A stretch of DNA of 53,405 bases, taken from the NCBI GenBank assembly GCA_032718475.1, contig JAUCBJ010001362.1:1-53405 (forward strand), read 5' to 3'. The notes under the pieces were generated by a model. That model was not told where the DNA came from and searched no databases. It saw only the letters and a program-made list of their open reading frames with translations. Shown piece by piece: positions 41,610 to 50,143 of this stretch. Position numbers and translations under genes: made by a program. The stretch is from Nemertoderma westbladi. Lineage: Eukaryota; Xenacoelomorpha; Nemertodermatida; Nemertodermatidae. Each line of letters begins with the position of its first letter. The first letter of the stretch is position 1.

Positions 41610-44520
41610 CATCCCCCTTCCACCCCCTGCGCCCCTCCATTCTCTACTTCGACATCTCACCCAACCCCTTCCACCACCCTCCATCCCCCTTCCACCCCCC
41701 TGCGCCCCTCCATTCTCTACTTCGACATCTCACCCAACCCCTTCAACCACCCTCCATCCCCCTTCCACCCCCTGCGCCCCTCCATACTCTACTTCGACAT
41801 CTCACCCAACCCCTTCCACCACCCTCCATCCCCCTTCCACCCCCTGCGCCCCTCCATTCCCTACTTCGACATCTCACCCAACCCCTTCAACCACCCTCCA
41901 TCCCCCTTCCACCCCCTGCGCCCCTCCATTCTCTACTTCGACATCTCACCCAACCCCTTCAACCACCCTCCACCCCCCTTCCACCCCCTGCGCCCCTCCA
42001 TTCTCTACTTCGACATCTCACCCAACCCCTTCCACCACCCTCCATCCCCCTTCCACCCCCTGCCCCTCCATTCTCTACTTCGACATCTCACCCAACCCCT
42101 TCCACCACCCTTCATCCCCCTTCCACCCCCTGCCCCTCCATTCTCTACTTCGACATCTCACCCAACCCCTTCCACCACCCTCCATCCCCCTTCCACCCCC
42201 TGCGCCCCTCCATTCTCTACTTCGACATCTCACCCAACCCCTTCCACCACCCTCCATCCCCCTTCCACCCCCTGCCCCTCCATTCTCTACTTCGACATCT
42301 CACCCAACCCCTTCCACCACCCTTCATCCCCCTTCCACCCCCTGCCCCTCCATTCTCTACTTCGACATCTCACCCAACCCCTTCCACCACCCTCCACCCC
42401 CTTCCACCCCCTGCCCCTCCATTCTCTACTTCGACATCTCACCCAACCCCTTCCACCACCCTTCATCCCCCTTCCACCCCATGCCCCTCCATTCCCTACT
42501 TCGACATCTCACCCAACCCCTTCAACCACCCTCCATCCCCCTTCCACCCCCTGCGCCCCTCCATTCTCTACTTCGACATCTCACCCAACCCCTTCAACCA
42601 CCCTCCATCCCCCTTCCACCCCCTGCGCCCCTCCATTCCCTACTTCGACATCTCACCCAACCCCTTCCACCACCCTCCACCCCCCTTCCACCCCCTGCCC
42701 CTCCATTCTCTACTTCGACATCTCACCCAACCCCTTCCACCACCCTTCATCCCCCTTCCACCCCCTGCCCCTCCATTCCCTACTTCGACATCTCACCCAA
42801 CCCCTTCCACCACCCTCCACCCCCCTTCCACCCCCTGCCCCTCCATTCCCTACTTCGACATCTCACCCAACCCCTTCCACCACCCTCCATCCCCCTTCCA
42901 CCCCCTGCGCCCCTCCATTCTCTACTTCGACATCTCACCCAACCCCTTCCACCACCCTCCACCCCCCTTCCACCCCCTGCCCCTCCATTCCCTACTTCGA
43001 CATCTCACCCAACCCCTTCCACCACCCTTCATCCCCCTTCCACCCCCTGCCCCTCCATTCCCTACTTCGACATCTCACCCAACCCCTTCCACCACCCTCC
43101 ATCCCCCTTCCACCCCCTGCGCCCCTCCATTCTCTACTTCGACATCTCACCCAACCCCTTCCACCACCCTCCATCCCCCTTCCACCCCCTGCGCCCCTCC
43201 ATTCTCTACTTCGACATCTCACCCAACCCCTTCCACCACCCTCCATCCCCCTTCCACCCCCTGCGCCCCTCCATTCTCTACTTCGACATCTCACCCAACC
43301 CCTTCCACCACCCTCCACCCCCCTTCCACCCCCTGCCCCTCCATTCTCTACTTCGACATCTCACCCAACCCCTTCCACCACCCTCCATCCCCCTTCCACC
43401 CCCTGCGCCCCTCCATTCTCTACTTCGACATCTCACCCAACCCCTTCCACCACCCTCCACCCCCCTTCCACCCCCTGCCCCTCCATTCCCTACTTCGACA
43501 TCTCACCCAACCCCTTCCACCACCCTTCATCCCCCTTCCACCCCCTGCCCCTCCATTCCCTACTTCGACATCTCACCCAACCCCTTCCACCACCCTCCAC
43601 CCCCCTTCCACCCCCTGCGCCCCTCCATTCTCTACTTCGACATCTCACCCAACCCCTTCCACCACCCTCCATCCCCCTTCCACCCCCTGCGCCCCTCCAT
43701 TCTCTACTTCGACATCTCACCCAACCCCTTCCACCACCCTCCACCCCCCTTCCACCCCCTGCCCCTCCATTCCCTACTTCGACATCTCACCCAACCCCTT
43801 CCACCACCCTTCATCCCCCTTCCACCCCCTGCCCCTCCATTCCCTACTTCGACATCTCACCCAACCCCTTCCAACACCCTTCATCCCCCTTCCACCCCCT
43901 GCCCCTCCATTCTCTACTTCGACATCTCACCCAACCCCTTCAACCACCCTTCATCCCCCTTCCACCCCCTGCGCCCCTCCATTCTCTACTTCGACATCTC
44001 ACCCAACCCCTTCCACCACCCTTCATCCCCCTTCCACCCCCTGCCCCTCCATTCCCTACTTCGACATCTCACCCAACCCCTTCCACCACCCTTCATCCCC
44101 CTTCCACCCCCTGCCCCTCCATTCTCTACTTCGACATCTCACCCAACCCCTTCAACCACCCTTCACCCCCCTGCCCCTCCATTCTCTACTTCGACATCTC
44201 ACCCAACCCCTTCCACCACCCTCCATCCCCCTTCCACCCCCTGCGCCCCTCCATTCTCTACTTCGACATCTCACCCAACCCCTTCCACCATCCTCCATCC
44301 CCCTTCCACCCCCTGCGCCCCTCCATTCTCTACTTCGACATCTCACCCAACCCCTTCCACCACCCTCCATCCCCCTTCCACCCCCTGCCCCTCCATTCCC
44401 TACTTCGACATCTCACCCAACCCCTTCCACCACCCTCCATCCCCCTTCCACCCCCTGCGCCCCTCCATTCCCTACTTCGACATCTCACCCAACCCCTTCA
44501 ACCACCCTACATCCCCATTC
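41610..44520 (+). repeat. Large minisatellite, block C (about 41 copies)
   Basis: This is the 70-73-bp unit as in blocks A and B, with more of the short CTGCCCC type. The long open plus-strand frame here (42481-44592) reflects stop-free repeat units. The array ends near 44520 in ACATCCCCATTCCCAATACTC, followed after 28 bp by GGGGTAAGT, a good match to a 5' splice site, so transcripts through the array could be spliced here; this is only suggestive. Confidence 0.96.
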
Positions 44521-44701
44521 CCAATACTCGCATTGCTGATGAATGGGGTAAGTTCCATTTTATTTATTATTTTAGAAATTATTGTCGTTTAATCATTTTA
44601 AGTTACTGTAATTAAATTGATATAAAATACAATAAACACTAACGGTAGTTTTAAAGTGGTTCTGCTTGAATTAATCAGGTTATTGTTTCCTATACACCAT
44701 A

Positions 44702-45539
44702 ACCCTTAATACAACAACCATTTTTAGGGGGTCGGAGCCCCCCCCCCCCCCCTAATTTTTTTCAAATTTCAATAAAATGCTACGAAATTTGGTATGATGA
44801 TAGATCGACACCTTTTCTTACTGGTGGCCTGGCCGGATTTTTTAATTTATGAGCTATTTCGTTACAACAAGCCGTTAAAAATCGTCTATTTCGCAATATT
44901 TAGCCACCTCTGTCGGCTATATTTTTCGTCTTTGGAATGAAATCTAGATATCATTAGAACCGCCTTCATCTGCAGATTCCGAATATGAAACCCGTTGTAA
45001 ATTTCACCAATAACGTCCAGAGATATTATCAAAATACTCAGGTGTAAATTTTTGTAACGTAAATCGCTATAATTCTAATGTTTTTTTTACTAATTTCTAG
45101 AATATTAATTATGGGTAATGAAAAAACAAGATGGAGAGTTTTAAACGCTCAGCTAAATAATAATTAATATTCTAGAATAAAGACAACAAAATATCAGAAT
45201 TATAGCGATTTACGTCTCTGAATTTACACATTAGTATTTTGATAATATCTTTACCAATTTTTGGTTAAATTTAAAACGGTTTTCAGATTCGGAATCTAAT
45301 TACATTTCAAAGACGTAAAATAAAGTCTACGGAGGTGGTTAAACATTGCTAAATAGACATTTTTTAAGGGATTGTTGTATGGAAATAACTGAGAAATTGA
45401 AAAATCCGGCCAGGCCACCAGTAAGAAAAGGTGTCGTGTCGATCCATCATCATTCCAAATTTTGTAGCATTTTATTGAAATTTGAAAAAAATTAAGGGGG
45501 GAGCTCCGACCCCCTAAAAATGGTTGTTGTATTAAGGGT
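44702..45539. mobile_element. Long palindromic MITE, 838 bp, TA duplication
   Basis: The left end ACCCTTAATACAACAACCAT is mirrored as ATGGTTGTTGTATTAAGGGT at the right end, with TA on both outer sides (44700-44701 and 45540-45541). The inverted similarity continues through most of both halves (CACCTTTTCTTACTGGTGGCC against GGCCACCAGTAAGAAAAGGTG) to a centre near 45130. The TA target and absence of an ORF fit a Tc1/mariner-type foldback MITE. The left arm contains a 15-base C run where the right arm has only AAGGGGGGAGCTC. Confidence 0.88.
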
Positions 45540-45545
45540 TATTCC

Positions 45546-46115
45546 CCATTACAAACTGTTTAAAATAACAATACAATGGTGGGCTATGTAAAAAAATATC
45601 CGAATTCGCCCTAGGGAAAATAACCAGTTATTAATCCCATCCCGCTTTTGGTAGCTTAGTTACATCCAATCAATTAGAATATAATAATAAAATATAAAAT
45701 ATTCGCATTTTAATAGGTTCCATCCACTAGCTACCATGGTTACAATTCACAACCACTTTGATTATAACTTAAGGCAGCGAAAGTAATGTACAGAGGTGCG
45801 TGCATACGTGGAAGAGGTATAGTAAATCTGGAACTGATTTTAAAGATTGAGACCTGATAATATGAGCAGAGTTCTAGAAATTCACATTTGCTGCAATTCC
45901 TTCAATGATAAAATGTCCCTTTCATATTCACGCAACTAAAGTTTTACGGTAGCTATGTTTTAGGTAAGCATAGCTATTATTTTCGACACTGGTTCCGTTC
46001 TCCTACTTTCCCGTACAAATTTTTTCATCGTAGCACTTGTTAATTTTTATATATAATTTCAATTTATTATACTGTAGTTCCTTTTAAAAAATATTATTCT
46101 AGAAGGAATACCGTT
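45546..46115. other. AT-rich spacer
   Basis: No gene is seen. A CTACCATGGTTAC word at 45731-45743 resembles the X-box-like sites of the next element. Confidence 0.4.
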
Positions 46116-46119
46116 TTGA

Positions 46120-46700
46120 CTAGAGGTCTGTATAGCACTACATTTTTAAAACATATATCATTGTTACATGGCAACGTTGAAGAGTTGTAGAACAAATGAA
46201 AATAATTATATACTATTCTAAACCATAAATAAAATAAAATAATATTACGTTCTAGAACATATAGCTAGTTTATTTTTAATTTTAAAATAGCTAGTAAATT
46301 AAAAAAAAGTATTTAAATGAATTTCTGAATACATTTAAATGAATATTGAAAATTGTTATATTTCTAACATATACCGGTAGCTATTTTTTTTAATTAAAAT
46401 AGCTATTAAATTAAAAAATTTATTTTTAAATCAATTTCTGAATAGGCCTACATTTAAATGAAAATTGAAAATTTCCAAAGCACCAAACATTAATAAAACA
46501 ATTTTATATTTTTTTAAATTACAAGCTAATTAAAAATTTATAAATAACTAGCTATATGTACTAGAACGTTATATTTTTAATTTTATTTAAGTTCTAGAAT
46601 TAGGGTATAATAATACTGTATAAGATTTATAATTTGTTCTAGGACTCTATAAAATGTTGCCATGGTAACCATGATTTATGGTATAAACATGTAGTGCTAT
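46120..46700. mobile_element. AT-rich foldback element with X-box-like sites
   Basis: The left text TATAGCACTACAT, GTTACATGGCAAC, GTAGAACAAAT and ACGTTCTAGAACATATAGCT is met in reverse complement on the right (AGCTATATGTACTAGAACGT, ATTTGTTCTAGGAC, GTTGCCATGGTAAC, ATGTAGTGCTA). Between the arms are two direct copies of an AAAATAGCTA(G/T)TAAATTAAA unit. There is no coding capacity. Target duplications at the ends are not clear. Confidence 0.68.
46656..46669. promoter_or_regulatory. Perfect palindromic X-box-like (RFX-type) motif
   Basis: GTTGCCATGGTAAC matches the known RFX consensus (GTNRCC, short spacer, RGYAAC) in both halves. A related GTTACATGGCAAC lies at 46163-46175 in the opposite arm. 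Binding is not shown. Confidence 0.4.
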
Positions 46701-46824
46701 GCGGATTCGGAACTGTTACCTTAGTTTTAATATTTTCTTTCTACGTCAAGAGTCAGTCCCCAAATCTGCAAACTGTGATAACAAATGTACGTTATTCAAG
46801 AAAGATCGATCACTAAGGAGACGT

Positions 46825-46842
46825 GGGGGGGGGGGGGGGGGG
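46825..46842 (+). repeat. Poly(G) tract, 18 bases
   Basis: Uninterrupted G run in otherwise AT-rich sequence. Confidence 0.95.
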
Positions 46843-47510
46843 CGTTGTTGGACGCAAATCCCAACTCGTCGAATTTATATTTCGTCTTAATGTTAAATTA
46901 AAAATTAAGGGGAATGAGCGTTTACAAATTGCACTCTTATTCTAACCAAAACAATAAGTTAAAGACAATAGAACAGGTTACAGTTGTATTTTTTAGGAGT
47001 AATCAGCTGTTATTTGCTTCGATTTTACCCTGGAGCGGTATAAAGTAAAAAAAATGTAAAATGTTTATTCGGCTGTTAGGCCAGGGATTACGTGCAAAGT
47101 CGGGCGATCTACTGCATTTCCAGTGCGGGCCCCCTCGAACTATACTCCGCAGAGGAAAAGCCAGTACCGGTACTCATTTAGCTACCACTTCAGGATGCAA
47201 GCAAAAATGCGCCCTTGTTACACCCGCTTTTTATTCCGTCGAAAGTCCCATTATCTGTAGCTGGGAAATAAATATGAGAAATAGAGCTATAACATTTACG
47301 CTGTTACCTACTATATAAATACATAATTTAATAAATGTATTGATTGCTCTACTGCAGAAAGGCCACATATGAAAGCATTAAAAATGACTGAAATAATAGA
47401 CATAAAATAAGATTACTGAAATAATGTCTACCATAAGTCATAGTCGTTGAATTAAATCGTATCAATATAGGAAAAAAAATAGTGATAAAATATATATGCT
47501 TAGTTATTTC
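46843..47510. other. Spacer without supported gene
   Basis: An 85-codon frame at 47061-47318 has no recognisable domain and no flanking signals, so I leave it unannotated as a gene. The rest is AT-rich. Confidence 0.4.
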
Positions 47511-47632
47511 CCCCCAAAAATACCAAGCCCCATTTTTAATCAACTCCCCCCAAACAAAACCCTTTTAGAAATGTTTGAAGCCTTAGCAATAAATTACTCG
47601 TAGGTGAGTGAAGGTAATGGGGAATAACACAC

Positions 47633-47765
47633 TTATTACCCTATTATTGAGTTATTTTCCCGGTTATTTAACCCTTGGGCAGGAACACCCTCGGGCTTCG
47701 CCCTCGGGTTGTTTCCTGCCCGCGGGTTAAATAACCGGGAAAATAACTCAATAATAGGGTAATAA
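47633..47765. mobile_element. Hairpin MITE-like element, 133 bp
   Basis: TTATTACCCTATTATTGAGT and TATTTTCCCGGTTATTTAACCC on the left pair almost perfectly with the right half (GGGTTAAATAACCGGGAAAA, then ACTCAATAATAGGGTAATAA). The stem goes on through GGGCAGGAA against TTTCCTGCCC and ACCCTCGGGC against GCCCTCGGGT, and TTC is the loop. It is too long and regular to be chance and has no coding capacity. Confidence 0.82.
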
Positions 47766-48819
47766 ATATAGTTATGGTGTAATAAAGAAGTTCCTTTTAT
47801 TTTGCTTTCACTTCGTATAATTGATAAAAACTCTGCCGTAAGTTGAAATTTGGTCGTGCTGCTGATGTTGTTTACAAAGTTTATTCATAACATAGAAAAT
47901 TATGAATGTTTCAAGTTATTTGTGCCTGATGTAGGCTATTATTGAGTTTTTTTTTATATTGGTGAATGTTCTAGAACTTTAGTATATATTTTTTATGGTA
48001 GCTAGATTTTTTTGAAAATTATTTTGGTGATTAATATATTCTGCACAGTGTAAACCTGAAATATCCATTTTTTTCACATTATTTTTATGATTTCAAAAAT
48101 ACTAGCTAGCAAAAAAACACTAGCTATCATACAAAAACATATCTAACTATAACTACTAACTGTTCTAGAATATTTACAAATACCAAAAAACTTTAAAAAG
48201 TATTACATTCTGGAATTTCTGTGATATAAAATTCCGGGGGCTACTGTCCGGGGGCTATTCCTAATACTACATTGCAATTTGTTAACTATGCTATACGGTG
48301 TGTTATTCAAGGTCTCCAGCGATATTACACCAGTTACACCGCATTTCTGCCGTCCAAAGTCAAAACAACGTAACTACAAATTTATAAATTTCCAGTTTAT
48401 TGTAAAATGATTTATATCAATTAGTTCCATGTTCTCTGTGAAGGAGAACACCATATCTACTATAGTTTAGAATATAGCTAAAATACAAAACAATGTAACT
48501 CACACTTTCAGCTCTGAAAAACGAACAAGATCAACGTAAAAAACTGAAACAGATGAAAAACAAGGTATCTAACATATAGTTAAGTTGTTTTGGTTTTGTG
48601 AACTTCTTGTAAATGTGTAGATACGTTGTTATTGCAAATTTTCCAATATTATTGGGGTTGAGTTACGTTGTTTTGTCTCGAAAATGAGAGGGAAATTTAA
48701 AAATAAATAAATTGCCTACCGTCAGTACGGTACCAGTATGCCTGTACCAGTAGGCCTACACTGTACTTATGGATTAATTTTAAGTTTTTAACTTGAACTT
48801 TTGATACGTTTGTATCACA

Positions 48820-49182
48820 ATGCCTTCTATATATAAACTTAAAGTCACTGATAAAGTTCAAACGCTCTGGCATATGAAATGGTGGCCAGCTGAGGTTATT
48901 AAGGTTACAGGGAAATCTATTAATAAAGTTACTTTCCCAGGCTATTCCAAAAAATGGGATAAAGTATATAAGGACCTGAATAAAATTCGACGGGAGGGTA
49001 AGGTGCAGACTATGGCAGAGGAAGCGATTGAATTCCGTATAGCTACAGGCGTCCTCCAACTGGTAGTTGAACCCAGTCTAGCTACAAGCGTCGTCCCCCC
49101 ACTGGTAGTTGAACCCCGTCTAGCTACAAGCGTCGTCCCCCCACTGGTAGTTGAACCCAGTCTAGCTACAAGCGTCGTCTAG
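48820..49182 (+). CDS. Short protein with Tudor/chromo-barrel-like domain and 14-aa repeats
   Basis: ATG at 48820 opens a 120-residue frame. Residues about 8-60 resemble the barrel of Tudor-knot/chromo-barrel proteins: VQTLWHMKWWPAEVIKV, then VTFPGYSKKWDKVYKDLNKI, with aromatic residues W17, W21, W22, F39, Y42 and W46 where such folds build their methyl-lysine pocket. From about residue 75 it enters the minisatellite as LATSVVPPLVVEPS repeats. A truncated repeat unit at about 49171 shifts the text and gives the TAG at 49180. The fold is inferred from a few conserved positions, so another small beta-barrel (PWWP, SH3-like) is possible. It lies wholly inside the TIR element. The first half looks genuinely coding; the tail may be repeat-derived. 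Confidence 0.5.
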   Translation: MPSIYKLKVTDKVQTLWHMKWWPAEVIKVTGKSINKVTFPGYSKKWDKVYKDLNKIRREGKVQTMAEEAIEFRIATGVLQLVVEPSLATSVVPPLVVEPRLATSVVPPLVVEPSLATSVV

Positions 49183-49568
49183 CTACAAGCGTCGTCCCCC
49201 CACTGGTAGTTGAACCCAGTCTAGCTACAAGCGTCGTCCCCCCACTGGTAGTTGAACCCAGTCTAGCTACAAGCATCGTCCCCCACTTGTAGTTGAACCC
49301 AGTCTAGCTACAAGCGTCCCCCCCCCCCCCCCCCACTGGTAGTTGAACCCAGTCTAGCTACAAGCATCGTCCCCCCACTGGTAGTTGAACCCAGTCTAGC
49401 TACAAGCGTCGTCCCCCCACTTGTAGTTGAACCCAGTCTAGCTACAAGCGTCCCCCCCCCCACTGGTAGTTGAACCCAGTCTAGCTACAAGCGTCGTCCC
49501 CCCACTGGTAGTTGAACCCAGTCTAGCTACAAGCGTCGTCCCCCCACTGGTAGTTGAACCCAGTCTAG
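49040..49568 (+). repeat. 42-bp minisatellite, about 13 copies
   Basis: CTAGCTACAAGCGTCGTCCC, CCCACTGGTAGTTGAACCC and AGT make the unit. Some units have expanded C runs (17 C at 49318-49334) and one unit is truncated (49176-49193). The first three copies are in frame with the ORF at 48820; C-run changes break the frame later. Confidence 0.95.
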
Positions 49569-49610
49569 CGAACGAACTTACTATTATTGACTGAAACTTA
49601 ATTGTCTTAA

Positions 49611-49677
49611 ATTTAATTAATAAGACTCATATTAATAGTCAATAATTGACTTTTAATATGAGTCTTATTAATTAAAT
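49611..49677. repeat. Near-perfect 67-bp palindrome
   Basis: ATTTAATTAATAAGACTCAT is mirrored by ATGAGTCTTATTAATTAAAT, with one mismatch in the inner stem (TATTAATAGTC against GACTTTTAATA). It could be a hairpin from template switching or a tiny foldback element. Confidence 0.85.
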
Positions 49678-50143
49678 AAAAATAATTATTATTAATTATT
49701 GTTCAAGTTATTATTTGGTATCATTCGCAATATGAAACAGAAAAGATTCTGAATTCTGAAATAAACTTTTTCTTCAGCCTGACTGTCGGATTTTACCAAA
49801 ACAAGAAAAACGTATATTGAGTACTTACCTTGTTTTGGCTTTGCATTAATTTCATATACAACCTTTTGCTTCTGTATCATTTACATTTTTTTGGGGGTGG
49901 ATGCAGGACTAAAAAAACGTATATATAAAATCGTTTCCTGTACCGTCATTTTAATTGTTTTTAGTCTTTTAAGCTATGTAACTTGTTTTCTTATAACCTA
50001 CTATCAATATAACATTACCAGACCGTTTTTAATATTTATAGTTTTCGCTCAGGAAAAGATTGAAAAAATGAGTTACAAAAACGCAATTTACTCTAAAACT
50101 TACTTTTGTTAGATACAATGTTTTGACTTTGGACGGCAGATTT

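Larger units (their letters stand above)
48347..50139. mobile_element. TIR element, 1.8 kb, carrying a Tudor-like ORF
   Basis: The left end CTGCCGTCCAAAGTCAAAAC and one more A (21 bp) is repeated perfectly in inverted form at the right end (GTTTTGACTTTGGACGGCAG). ATTT stands directly outside both ends (48343-48346 and 50140-50143), a probable 4-bp target duplication. Subterminal AAACAA(C/T)GTAAC words occur in both orientations (about 48363, 48490, 48664), as in many DNA transposons whose transposase binds short repeats. Inside are the plus-strand ORF at 48820, its 42-bp repeat array and a 67-bp hairpin. I see no DDE transposase, so the element is either non-autonomous with a captured gene or of a type I do not recognise. 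Confidence 0.68.

Noticed and set aside
42481-44592. 703-codon plus-strand ORF
   Set aside because: Same minisatellite effect as block A; only the last 20 or so codons leave the array.
47061-47318. 85-codon ORF at 47.1 kb
   Set aside because: No domain, no nearby signals; length is within chance expectation.
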